A stretch of DNA of 47,359 nt from assembly GCA_019239975.1 (NCBI GenBank), contig JAFAZE010000011.1, positions 1-47,359 on the forward strand, read 5' to 3'. Source of the DNA: Streptosporangiaceae bacterium. GTDB taxonomy: Bacteria; Actinomycetota; Actinomycetes; Streptosporangiales; Streptosporangiaceae. The notes beneath the pieces were generated by a model that saw only the letters and a list, made by a program, of their open reading frames with translations, searched no databases and was not told the DNA's origin. The stretch's first letter is position 1. Each line of letters begins with the position of its first letter. Below, piece after piece: positions 6,578 through 13,946 of the stretch. Both the position numbers and the translations under genes were made by a program.

Positions 6578-8116
6578 ATGGAGGCTCGCGGGCCGCTGGC
6601 CGGGCTCAAGGTCGTGGAGCTTGCTGGGCTCGGGCCCGCGCCGTTCGCCGGGATGCTGCTGGCGGACATGGGCGCCGACGTCATCCGGGTGGACCGGCCG
6701 GCGGAGGGGGCCGGCGTGCTTCCCGCGCAGTTCGACGCGCTGCGGCGCGGACGGCGGTCGGTCATCCTCGACCTGCGCTCGCCGGGGGGCGTGCGGGCCG
6801 CGCTCGATCTCGCGGAGCGGGCGGACGTGCTGATCGAGGGGTACCGGCCGGGGGTCGCCGAACGGCTCGGGCTCGGCCCGCAGGCCTGCTGGGAACGGAA
6901 CCCGAGGCTGGTCTACGGGCGGATGACCGGGTGGGGCCAGGACGGGCCGCTGGCGCATGCCGCCGGGCACGACATCGCGTATGTGGCGATCACCGGGGCG
7001 CTGGGTGCGATGGGCCGCCGCGGCGGGCCGCCGGCCGTGCCGCTCAACCTGCTCGGGGACTTCGGCGGCGGGTCACTGTACCTGGTGACGGGCGTGCTGG
7101 CCGCGCTGTTCGAAGCCGGGCGCAGCGGCCGGGGGCAGGTGGTTGACGCGGCCATCGTCGACGGCGCGGCCTCGCTCACCACGCTGATGCACGCGATGAT
7201 GGCCGCCGGGCTCTGGCGCGACGAGCGCGGCGTCAACCTGCTCGACACCGGCGTCCCGTGGTACGACGTGTACCAGACCTCCGACGGCCACTGGATGGCC
7301 GCGGGACCGCTGGAGGACAAGTTCTACGCCGAGTTCATGTCGCTGCTCGGGCTGCGGGCGGACGAGGCGGAGCGGGCCGACCCGCGAGCCTGGCCGGCGT
7401 TGCGGCAGCGGATCGCGGCGGCGTTCGCGGCCCGCACCCGCGCGGAATGGACGAAGGTCTTCGACGGCACCGACGCGTGCGTCGCGCCGGTGCTCAGCCT
7501 CACCGAGGCGGCCGACCATCCTCATCTGGCCGCCCGCGGCACGTTCACCGAGGTGGACGGCGTGCCGCAGCCCGGCCCGGCGCCCCGGTTCAGCAGGACG
7601 CCCTCGGCGGTCGCCGGGCCGCCGGCGCGGCCCGGCGCGCACACCCGGGAGGCGCTCACCGACTGGGGCGTGCCCGGCGTGGACGCGCTCATCGAATCCG
7701 GCGCGGCCATCCAGCGGTTACGGGCGGCCGACGCCGCGGGTTCGTTGCCCTCAGAGGCCGAGCACGCGGTGAAGTCCCCGGTCGACGTCATTCATCAGCG
7801 AGGTTGGCAGGTGGCCGACCGGTGCCTCCAGGTCGGCCTTGTCCAAGGTCACCAGGGCGGTGACGTTGACCACGGAGTCTTTGGGCAGCCCCGAGGCTGC
7901 GGCGGGCAGGAACACGTTGCCTGGCATCACGGCCAGGGCAGTGTTCGAGCTGATGACGGCGGCGATGGTGGTATTCAGCCGGCTCGCGTTGAACGGATCG
8001 GCCTGGATGATCAGGACCGGGCGCCTTTTGGCAGGTTTGCTGCCGCGCGCCTCGCCGAGATCTGCCCAGTAGATGCTGCCGCGGCTGCTCACCAGTCGTC
8101 CTGGTCGGCCAGGTAG
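6578..8116 (+). CDS. CaiB/BaiF CoA-transferase with run-on C-terminus
   Basis: The first ~380 residues form a normal class III CoA-transferase / alpha-methylacyl-CoA racemase-like protein: PLAGLKVVELAGLGPAPFAG, ADMGADVIRVDRP, GRRSVILDLRSP, YGRMTGWGQDGP, GHDIAYVAITGAL, GEPLN-like PLNLLGDFGGGS and the C-terminal HPHLAARGTF. ATG 6578 has GAAGGAGG seven bases before it. The usual family end falls near 7715-7730 (ALIESGAAIQ), but no stop occurs until TAG 8114-8116, so about 130 extra residues are read through the antisense mazF and into mazE. Those residues look like antisense noise. Either the native stop was removed when mazEF arrived, or an indel hides it. Confidence 0.85.
   Translation: MEARGPLAGLKVVELAGLGPAPFAGMLLADMGADVIRVDRPAEGAGVLPAQFDALRRGRRSVILDLRSPGGVRAALDLAERADVLIEGYRPGVAERLGLGPQACWERNPRLVYGRMTGWGQDGPLAHAAGHDIAYVAITGALGAMGRRGGPPAVPLNLLGDFGGGSLYLVTGVLAALFEAGRSGRGQVVDAAIVDGAASLTTLMHAMMAAGLWRDERGVNLLDTGVPWYDVYQTSDGHWMAAGPLEDKFYAEFMSLLGLRADEAERADPRAWPALRQRIAAAFAARTRAEWTKVFDGTDACVAPVLSLTEAADHPHLAARGTFTEVDGVPQPGPAPRFSRTPSAVAGPPARPGAHTREALTDWGVPGVDALIESGAAIQRLRAADAAGSLPSEAEHAVKSPVDVIHQRGWQVADRCLQVGLVQGHQGGDVDHGVFGQPRGCGGQEHVAWHHGQGSVRADDGGDGGIQPARVERIGLDDQDRAPFGRFAAARLAEICPVDAAAAAHQSSWSAR
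7751..8092 (-). CDS. mazF: MazF/PemK-type toxin
   Basis: A 113-residue protein with the MazF-like opening GSIYWADLGEARGSKPAKRRPVLIIQ and the central NVTALVTLDKADL strand, matching the fold of endoribonuclease toxins that cut mRNA at short motifs. Its ATG overlaps the antitoxin stop by four bases (ATGA), so the pair is translationally coupled. It lies wholly antisense to the run-on end of the CoA-transferase frame. Activity is inferred from family membership. Confidence 0.88.
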   Translation of the reverse strand: MSSRGSIYWADLGEARGSKPAKRRPVLIIQADPFNASRLNTTIAAVISSNTALAVMPGNVFLPAAASGLPKDSVVNVTALVTLDKADLEAPVGHLPTSLMNDVDRGLHRVLGL

Positions 8117-8328
8117 CGGCGGCCGACGGCCGCGGCGGCCGCATTAGAGTCGTCCCCGGTGGTCAGCAATGCCTCATCGATCTGCCGGGTGATCGAGTGT
8201 GCGGCGAGTTGGTCGAGGTAGCTGCGGGCGGCACGGGCGAAGAACTCCGACCGGCTGATGCCGAGTTCGGCCGCTTGCCTGGCGACCTGCTCGTAGGTGT
8301 CGTCCGGGAGCGAGATCGCCGTCTTCAC
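8089..8328 (-). CDS. mazE: Ribbon-helix-helix antitoxin (MazE-like)
   Basis: The 79-residue protein begins MKTAISLPDDTYEQVARQAAELGISRSEFF, a textbook ribbon-helix-helix DNA-binding start, followed by an acidic C-terminus (IDEALLTTGDDSN ... YLADQDDW) that would wrap the toxin. GTG 8328 starts only six bases after a TATACT -10-like element on the minus strand, which suggests a leaderless transcript. It precedes and overlaps mazF. Confidence 0.85.
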   Translation of the reverse strand: MKTAISLPDDTYEQVARQAAELGISRSEFFARAARSYLDQLAAHSITRQIDEALLTTGDDSNAAAAAVGRRYLADQDDW

Positions 8329-8334
8329 AAGGTC

Positions 8335-8340
8335 AGTATA
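8335..8340 (-). promoter_or_regulatory. -10 element of mazEF, probable leaderless start
   Basis: Read on the minus strand this is TATACT, and the GTG of the antitoxin begins after six more bases (GACCTT). Partly palindromic GGTAATACC / GGTTATACTGACC words around 8329-8352 could be the antitoxin operator. Confidence 0.55.
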
Positions 8341-8465
8341 ACCGGGTATTACCGCAGGAAGCCGACCCTGACGGCACTGGGGAGGCGGAGCCGCCGGCGT
8401 CGTAAAACGTACGTTCGATGCGGGCGGACCGGGGTAGGGAACTGGTGAGCGAAACGGAGGAAGTG

Positions 8466-8690
8466 ATGAGCGACATGCCGAGTCCGCAGGACAACCCCGC
8501 CAAGGACCCCGGGGACTGGGTCACCGGGGATGAGCCCATGACCGGCCCGCAGAAGTCATACCTGCAGACCCTGGCCCGCGAAGCCGGACGGGAGATAGAC
8601 CTCGACGGGATGTCCAAAGCCGGCGCGTCCCGGATGATCGAAGAACTGCAGGCCGCTTCCGGCCGCGGGACCGCCAGCAGCGGCGGGTGA
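8466..8690 (+). CDS. DUF3072-type small protein
   Basis: A 74-residue protein whose centre, MTGPQKSYLQTLAREAG followed by LDGMSKAGASRMIEELQ, matches the DUF3072 pattern seen in many actinobacteria and proteobacteria. The first ~30 residues are Pro/Asp-rich. ATG 8466 is preceded by GGAGGAAGT. Its function is unknown. It is transcribed away from mazEF. Confidence 0.75.
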   Translation: MSDMPSPQDNPAKDPGDWVTGDEPMTGPQKSYLQTLAREAGREIDLDGMSKAGASRMIEELQAASGRGTASSGG

Positions 8691-8757
8691 GCGCCGGCTC
8701 GCCGCCCGGCCCCGGCGGCCTGCCCGCGGACGTACGCCATCTTGCCGGGCGCTGAAC

Positions 8758-9777
8758 TTACGTCTCGCCGCGCCTGCCGTCGAGATCCCGGGCGTGTTCG
8801 GTGCTGGGGCCCGCGTCCGCGCCGTAGCGGCCGAGGATTCCCCGCGCTATGGCCAGCAGGTGGTCACGGACCGCTGACGGCGAGAGGACCTGGACCTGGG
8901 CGCCGAAGCCCGCGAGGCGCTGAGCGGCGGCATGCTCGTGCTCGAACGAGAGCGTCATCTCCCGCCAGCCGTGCTCATCGGGCGGGAGGGCGGCGCCGAG
9001 GGCATCGCCGGCCTTGTCGCCGAAGACCTCCGGGAACACGGCGAGCGCGCGCTGCGATGCGCGGAGCCTGACCTCCAGCCGCGGCCGGCTCGCCTCGAAC
9101 TCCCGGGACCAGTGCTCCCAGAACACGGCGAGATCGAAGCCCGGCGGCCGGTGAACCGGCTCGTTCAGGATCTGGACGGAGGTGATTCGCGCGGCACGGA
9201 AGACCGTGACCCGGCCGCCGGCGGCCATCGCGATCAGGTACCAGGTTCCCGCCTTGTTCACCAGGCCCAGCGGCGCCACGACGCGGGGCGCTGGGTCGCC
9301 GGGCCCGCGCTGGTAGCGAAGTTTCGCCGCACGGTGCTCGCGCACCGCCCCGGCGAGGTCGCGCAGGTGCGGCACGTGCTCGCGGCCGCGGAACCAGCGG
9401 GGCATGTCGAGATGCACCAGCGCCTCGGCGGGGCCGGGGCCGGTGCCGGCCGCGCTGACCCGGATGTGCCGGTGCGCGGCCGTGACGGCGCGGTCCAGGC
9501 CGAGTTCGCGCAGCACGCCCGGCACTCCGAGGATGAGCAGCGCCTCGGCCTCGTCCGGGCTCAGCGCCCGCAGCGGGAACCGGTAGCCGTCCAGCAGCTC
9601 GCAGCCGCCACCCGGCCCCGACTCCGCGAAGAGCGGCACGCCCGCGGCGCCGAGGCCCTCCAGGTCCCGGTAGACCGTCCGGACGGAGACCCCCAGCTCG
9701 CCGGCGAGTTCCCGGGCGGTCATCCGGCCCCGGGCCTGCAGCAGCAGGACCAGGGAAACCAGCCGGTCGGCGCGCAC
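8758..9777 (-). CDS. WYL-domain HTH transcriptional regulator (YafY-like)
   Basis: The 339-residue protein has an N-terminal HTH_11-type winged helix (RADRLVSLVLLLQARGRMTARELA ... VSVRTVYRDLEGL), a proline-rich wing (GVPLFAESGPGGGCELLDGYR), and a WYL domain from about residue 140 (KLRYQRGPGD, GLVNKAGTWYLIAMA, VFRAARITSVQIL), with a C-terminal ligand-binding extension. Regulators of this type bind small ligands or nucleic acids through WYL. It is divergent from the transglutaminase gene, and a perfect 12-bp palindrome sits between them, so autoregulation and control of 9883-10770 are likely. Confidence 0.88.
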   Translation of the reverse strand: MRADRLVSLVLLLQARGRMTARELAGELGVSVRTVYRDLEGLGAAGVPLFAESGPGGGCELLDGYRFPLRALSPDEAEALLILGVPGVLRELGLDRAVTAAHRHIRVSAAGTGPGPAEALVHLDMPRWFRGREHVPHLRDLAGAVREHRAAKLRYQRGPGDPAPRVVAPLGLVNKAGTWYLIAMAAGGRVTVFRAARITSVQILNEPVHRPPGFDLAVFWEHWSREFEASRPRLEVRLRASQRALAVFPEVFGDKAGDALGAALPPDEHGWREMTLSFEHEHAAAQRLAGFGAQVQVLSPSAVRDHLLAIARGILGRYGADAGPSTEHARDLDGRRGET

Positions 9778-9794
9778 ATGCGCAGATTAGCTCA

Positions 9795-9823
9795 CAATCG
9801 CTGACATGGGGTGTCAGCGATTG
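9795..9823. promoter_or_regulatory. Perfect 12-bp palindrome: probable WYL operator
   Basis: CAATCGCTGACA and TGTCAGCGATTG are exact inverted copies around TGGGG. The site begins 18 bases upstream of the WYL regulator start and 60 bases upstream of the transglutaminase start. Confidence 0.85.
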
Positions 9824-9882
9824 CCGCGTAGTGTCCGGGTCCCCGGGACGGCCCGGCCCTTACCACGCATCTCAGGAGACCC

Positions 9883-10770
9883 ATGCGAATCGGCGAGCAA
9901 GCGACGCTGCTGTTCTACACGCGGCCGGCGGCCATGACATCCGCCGGCCGCCACGCGTCCGCGCTGGGCACTCTGCCGCACGACATCCCCGGCCTGGCCG
10001 CCGCCGCGCAGGGGCTGCTGATCCACGAGCACATGGCGCACGGCTACGGCGTGACGCTGTCCGAGACCGACCGGGCCAGCGTGCACATCCGGCCCGTCGA
10101 GCAGTTGCTGGCGCGGATCGTGGCGCGCGACAGCCGGCCACTGCACGTCCCGCGGGCGCCCGCGGCCCGGCTGCCCGGCAACTGCCGGCACTTCACCGTC
10201 CTGATGACCGCCGCGCTGCGCGCCCGCGGCATACCCGCCCGGGCCCGCTGCGGTTTCGGCGGCTACTTCGGCACCGGAATGTTCGAAGACCACTGGGTGT
10301 GCGAGTACTGGCACGCCGCGCAGCGGCGCTGGATCCTCGTGGACGCCCAGATCGACGGCCAGCAGCGCGACTGGTTCAACATCGGCTTCGACGTCACCGA
10401 CGTGCCCCGCGACCGTTTCCTCACCGCCGGGCGGGCGTGGGCGCGGTGCCGGTCCGGCGCGGACGATCCCGCCCGGTTCGGGCTCAGCCTGATCAACGAG
10501 GCCGGAGACTGGTGGATCGCCGCCAACCTCATGCGCGACGCGGCGGCACTGTGCAACACCGAACTGCTGCCGTGGGACTGCTGGGGAGCGATGCCAGGTC
10601 CCGATCGTCCGGTCAGCGACGACCTGGCCCTGCTGTTCGACCGGCTCGCCGCCCTCACCCAGACGCCGGACGCCGCCTTCACCGAGCTGCGGCAGCTCTG
10701 CCAGGACGAGCGCCTGCGCGTCCCGTCAACGGTCCGCAACGCCGCCCGCGGCCGCGACGAAGCTCTCTGA
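9883..10770 (+). CDS. Transglutaminase-like cysteine protease-fold protein
   Basis: A 295-residue cytoplasmic protein with the transglutaminase core triad: Cys101 in PGNCRHFTVLMTAALRA, His137 in FEDHWVCEYW and Asp154 in WILVDAQID. The spacing and the GIPARARCGFGGYF stretch are typical of the bacterial transglutaminase-like superfamily, whose members act as proteases, peptide amidases or crosslinkers. No signal peptide is seen. It is divergent from the WYL regulator and probably its target. Confidence 0.8.
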   Translation: MRIGEQATLLFYTRPAAMTSAGRHASALGTLPHDIPGLAAAAQGLLIHEHMAHGYGVTLSETDRASVHIRPVEQLLARIVARDSRPLHVPRAPAARLPGNCRHFTVLMTAALRARGIPARARCGFGGYFGTGMFEDHWVCEYWHAAQRRWILVDAQIDGQQRDWFNIGFDVTDVPRDRFLTAGRAWARCRSGADDPARFGLSLINEAGDWWIAANLMRDAAALCNTELLPWDCWGAMPGPDRPVSDDLALLFDRLAALTQTPDAAFTELRQLCQDERLRVPSTVRNAARGRDEAL

Positions 10771-10784
10771 GCCAGCCTCTGGCG

Positions 10785-11477
10785 TCAGGCCCTTCCGTAC
10801 ACGGGGATGTGGGCTCCGGACACGGCGCCGGACGAGTCCTCGCACAGGAAGCGGATCACCTGGGCGATGGCCTCGGGGGCGACCCACGACGAGTAGTCCG
10901 CACCGGGCTGCGCGGCCCGGTTCGCCGGCGTGTCGACGATGCTGGGCATGACGGCGTTCACCCGGACGCCGTCGCCGGTGTACTCCGCCGCGAGCGCATC
11001 CGTCAGCGCGAGAACCGCGGCTTTGCCGGTAATGTAGCCCGCCGCACCGGAAAACGGCCGGACGGCGGCGCGGCTGGACACCAGCACCACCGCTCCCCCG
11101 CCGCCGGCGACCAGGTGCGGCAGCGCCGCCTGGGCGGTGAGGTAGGCGGGGCGGACGTTGAGCCGCAACTGGCGCTCGAAGTCCTCGACCGGCGTCTCGT
11201 GGACCCGTCCCGCCATCGCGAAGCCGCCGACGAGGTTGACGAGGGCGCGCAGCGGGGCATCGGGCGCCCCGGCGGCCGATGACACGGCCGCGGCCGCCGA
11301 CTCCGGCTCGAACAGGTCCGCGTGCACGGTCTCCAGGTGCTCGCCATCCGGCAGCCGCCCGAGCTCCTTCTCCTCGATCCATGGCACCACGACCCGCCAG
11401 CCGGCGCCCAGGAACTCGGCCACCACCGCCGTCCCGAGACCGCCGGACCCGCCGGTGATGAGCGCGGTTGCCTTCAT
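10785..11477 (-). CDS. Short-chain dehydrogenase/reductase
   Basis: A classical SDR of 230 residues: nucleotide-binding TGGSGGLG (8-15), NLVGG in place of NNAG, catalytic Ser in VLVSSRAA, and YITGK (Tyr-x-x-x-Lys). NAD(P)H-dependent reduction or oxidation of an unknown substrate is expected. ATG 11477 (MKATALITGG) starts directly at the first strand; upstream frame is antisense-type noise. It is convergent with the transglutaminase gene, 14 bases apart. Confidence 0.85.
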   Translation of the reverse strand: MKATALITGGSGGLGTAVVAEFLGAGWRVVVPWIEEKELGRLPDGEHLETVHADLFEPESAAAAVSSAAGAPDAPLRALVNLVGGFAMAGRVHETPVEDFERQLRLNVRPAYLTAQAALPHLVAGGGGAVVLVSSRAAVRPFSGAAGYITGKAAVLALTDALAAEYTGDGVRVNAVMPSIVDTPANRAAQPGADYSSWVAPEAIAQVIRFLCEDSSGAVSGAHIPVYGRA

Positions 11478-11602
11478 GTGACCCCAACCCCTTCGCAAGC
11501 GGAGCACCGGAGCGACCAGCATAGGGCCATGGCCTGCGCCGCCTCGCAGGTACCTGCGCCAAAAGCCGCGGGCCCCGGCCCCGGCGCCCAGCCCCGGGCG
11601 GC

Positions 11603-11965
11603 TCAGTCCGGGACGGCTGGAGCTGGGACGGCCGGCCGCGGGTAGCGGCGGCGGGCGAGTATCAGCGCGGCGGCCTGGAGGGCGAGGGCGACGCACATCA
11701 CGGCCGGGGTCAGCGTCACGCGGATCGACGACGCCCAGCTGGCGGACACGCTGCTGTCGCTGAGCAGCGCGGGCACCGCGAAGCCGAGCGCGCCCGCGGC
11801 GAGCCAGACGGCGAGCCCCGCCCACTTGGATATCCAGTAGCTGTACTCGGGAGAGCCAGCGTGCAGCGGAACGCGCGCGCCAGCCGGCAGGGTCACGGCG
11901 GCGTACCCGGTCGCCGCGACCATCGCCAGCAGGAACACCCCGCCGATGCCCAGTGACGTCACCAC
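11603..11965 (-). CDS. Small integral membrane protein, unknown
   Basis: A 120-residue protein with three hydrophobic segments (about 4-25, 48-66, 86-106) and a short basic C-terminal tail (RRRYPRPAVPAPAVPD). GSPEYSYWISKWAG between the first two segments is the only distinctive stretch. No family recognised. The gap to the next gene (11966-12326) holds a lower-GC stretch around 12100-12170 (TAGATAGCTACTGG) that may be the promoter of the ATPase-like gene; nothing else was seen there. Confidence 0.6.
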   Translation of the reverse strand: MVTSLGIGGVFLLAMVAATGYAAVTLPAGARVPLHAGSPEYSYWISKWAGLAVWLAAGALGFAVPALLSDSSVSASWASSIRVTLTPAVMCVALALQAAALILARRRYPRPAVPAPAVPD

Positions 11966-12326
11966 AATGACAGGCTAGCGTCGCGAGCCGGGGCGGGCCC
12001 CGGGTTCGGCCCGTGGCGGCCATGACGAAGTGCTCACGGAGCGGCGGGGCCCCGGGGCCATGCCGACGGGCAGGCACGGCTTCAGCTCACGGTCAGCTTG
12101 TAGATAGCTACTGGCCAGTTAATCAGCAGGCTGCCCTGACCACTTCTTCAGCATTTCCCCAGGTTACGACCGCATCCTCGATGGCGGAAACACGGGGAGC
12201 ACGTACCAGCCGGCCTGCCATGAGCCGCGTTCATGGCGTGCCGGCCCGCTGCCGAGGCAGAGCGCCGCACGTACCCGCCGTGAAAGTGCCGGGCGGCGCG
12301 GCCGATCACCAGCGAGGCGTTCAGTG

Positions 12327-12788
12327 ATGACGAACGACCACAGCACAAGCGATGCACAGAGCCTTGGCGATGCGGGTCCGGGCGAGGAAGCGCGCGAGCG
12401 CTGGGCACGGGAGATGGCACTGCCCGCGCAGCGGCGGGCAGCCCGGCTCGCACGGCGTGCCACCCGCGCCCAGCTGGCCTTCTGGCGGGTGCCCCAGCTG
12501 GAGGAGACGGCGGTCCTGCTCGTCTCCGAACTGGTCACGAACTCGGTGCGGCACGCTCACACCCAGGGCGACGAGCTGCTGCTCAGGCTCGAGATCACCT
12601 GGAGCTCGCTGCGGATCGAGGTCTACGACGACGACCCGCGCTGGCCGCGGCCGGGCACTCCGCCGGAGTTCAGCGAGTCGGGATTCGGGTTCGTGCTCGT
12701 GGCCGCGCTGGCCAGCAACTGGGGGGTCAGCGACACGGCTACGGGCAAGTCCGTCTGGGCGGAGCTGGACATCCTGCAACGACCGTGA
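12327..12788 (+). CDS. RsbW-like ATP-binding protein (anti-sigma factor type)
   Basis: A 153-residue HATPase_c protein of the kind abundant in actinomycetes. It has the N box in ETAVLLVSELVTNSVRHAH, EVYDDDP for the G1-like region, and GFGFVLVAALASNWGV for the G2-like region. It probably binds an anti-anti-sigma factor or sigma factor and may be a serine kinase. ATG 12327 and GTG 12324 are both possible; GAGG lies at 12314-12317. Confidence 0.8.
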   Translation: MTNDHSTSDAQSLGDAGPGEEARERWAREMALPAQRRAARLARRATRAQLAFWRVPQLEETAVLLVSELVTNSVRHAHTQGDELLLRLEITWSSLRIEVYDDDPRWPRPGTPPEFSESGFGFVLVAALASNWGVSDTATGKSVWAELDILQRP

Positions 12789-12842
12789 GGCGGGACCGGG
12801 GCGCGGCCGGCGGCGATCCGCGTATGGCAGAGCGCGCCCCCG

Positions 12843-12879
12843 GGTATGTATATCGAAGATATTTCGGCACACCCATACC
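12843..12879. promoter_or_regulatory. Nested palindromes upstream of membrane PH-like gene
   Basis: GGTATG (12843-12848) is mirrored by CATACC (12874-12879), and inside lies ATATC-GAA-GATAT (12850-12862). A TTGACA -35-like hexamer follows at 12884. The stretch is AT-rich for this genome and is likely a promoter/operator rather than coding, although a frame is open through it. Confidence 0.45.
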
Positions 12880-12938
12880 GGTTGACAGGGCCGCCATCCT
12901 GGTTGTGGTCGGCGGCTCCCGGCGAGGAAGGGAACAGC

Positions 12939-13616
12939 GTGGCGGCCCTGGACTCCCGCGAGGACCCGCCGGCCGTACCGGCCTGGCGTCCGCCGGCCCG
13001 GCGGCGCGCCGCCGTTCTCGCGCTCACGCTCGCGGCCCTGGGCGTGGCCGTGGCCGTCGTCGTGACGGGCCCGCCGCGGCCCGTCCTGTACGACGCGCGG
13101 CTGCCGTTGCTCGTCTTCGGCTGCGGGGCGGCCCTGAACGCGGCGCAGTGGCGCCGCGCGGTGACGATCACCCGGCATGAGGTGGCGGTGCGCACGCTGC
13201 TTCGCACCCGCCGGGTCCCGCTTCCCGTTCTCGGCCGCGTCGTCACCGGCGGCGGCCGAGTGACCGTTCACGCGCTGGACGGCCGGAAGGTCGTCGCCCG
13301 CGTGGCCGGCGACCCTTCGGCGGCCGGCGACCTCGCCCGCGCGATCGTGACCGCCGCCGGGCCGGCCGCCTACGGCGCCGCCGGGCCGCCGCCGGCGCCC
13401 GTGCCGATGGCGACGCCGTGGCTGATCATGTTGTCCACGGCGGGCATCGCGCTGCTGACCGCCAAGGGCTTCGCGACCCACCCCGTACTGGTCACCGCGC
13501 TTCTCGGCACCGGAACGGTCACCTGCTGCACCATGCTGGGCAGCAGCTGGCTGCACGAGCGCCGGGAACGCGTGAGCGAACCACGCGGCTGGAAGGCGGC
13601 CGAGCCGGCCAGGTGA
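12939..13616 (+). CDS. Membrane protein with PH-like domain
   Basis: This 225-residue protein has an Arg-rich N-terminus, two close membrane segments (about 28-65), a central domain (about 72-135: VTITRHEVAVRTLLRTRRVPLPVLGRVVTGG ... VTVHALDGRKVVARV) that resembles bacterial PH domains (DUF/PH_6 type), and two further membrane segments near 160-205. GTG 12939 has GAGGAAGGG upstream; an ATG at 12846 in frame would put the palindromic promoter inside the gene. The function is unknown. Confidence 0.6.
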   Translation: MAALDSREDPPAVPAWRPPARRRAAVLALTLAALGVAVAVVVTGPPRPVLYDARLPLLVFGCGAALNAAQWRRAVTITRHEVAVRTLLRTRRVPLPVLGRVVTGGGRVTVHALDGRKVVARVAGDPSAAGDLARAIVTAAGPAAYGAAGPPPAPVPMATPWLIMLSTAGIALLTAKGFATHPVLVTALLGTGTVTCCTMLGSSWLHERRERVSEPRGWKAAEPAR

Positions 13617-13834
13617 TCCCTAACCCAGGTGATCCCTAACGCGGTCTCGTCCTCCGGCGTCTCGAGGAACTCCTCGGCCACGCTCAGCATGGACATGTCT
13701 CCAGGCTGCAGCCCTTCACCCGAGCCGGGCGGGCTGTTCGGGTTGATCTTCACGAATTCCGGAAGGCCCGGCTCTGACCAGACCACTTTCCGTCTTCGGG
13801 TGATCCACCGCCTTATCTTTATCTTCACACTCAT
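13370..13834 (-). CDS. Possible small protein gene, convergent overlap
   Basis: The first ~70 codons (from ATG 13834) lie in the gap between two genes and encode a basic then acidic sequence (MSVKIKIRRWITRRRKVVW, then PGDMSMLSVAEEFLETPEDE). This stretch has a lower GC content than its neighbours and reads like a real protein start. The rest of the frame (13370-13616) is antisense to the PH-like gene and looks like noise. No strong ribosome site is visible (GGGTAAG six bases upstream). It may be a small unknown gene or a decayed remnant. Confidence 0.3.
   Translation of the reverse strand: MSVKIKIRRWITRRRKVVWSEPGLPEFVKINPNSPPGSGEGLQPGDMSMLSVAEEFLETPEDETALGITWVRDHLAGSAAFQPRGSLTRSRRSCSQLLPSMVQQVTVPVPRSAVTSTGWVAKPLAVSSAMPAVDNMISHGVAIGTGAGGGPAAP
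13608..13639. repeat. 16-bp direct duplication at a stop codon
   Basis: CCAGGTGATCCCTAAC occurs twice in a row. The first copy contains the TGA stop of the PH-like gene. Confidence 0.85.
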
Positions 13835-13874
13835 GTCTTACCCAGTGCATCGCGATTAACCGCGGCGACGAGTA

Positions 13875-13928
13875 CATGATCGTGTGCGATTTGGGCCGGA
13901 ATCCGGACCCAAACAACACACAATCATG
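13875..13928. terminator. Long hairpin between convergent genes
   Basis: CATGATCGTGTGCGATTTGG on the left mirrors CCAAACAACACACAATCATG on the right with few mismatches, and the centre CCGGAATCCGG closes the stem. It lies between the end of the PH-like gene and the end of the convergent MetE-fold gene at 13947, where a bidirectional terminator is expected, though there is no T-run. Confidence 0.65.
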
Positions 13929-13946
13929 GGGAAGTGGCGGGGACCG

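Noticed and set aside
4594..7146. An 850-codon plus-strand frame
   Set aside because: It crosses the FHA gene and its partner antisense and the CoA-transferase gene in the wrong frame; no domain is visible.
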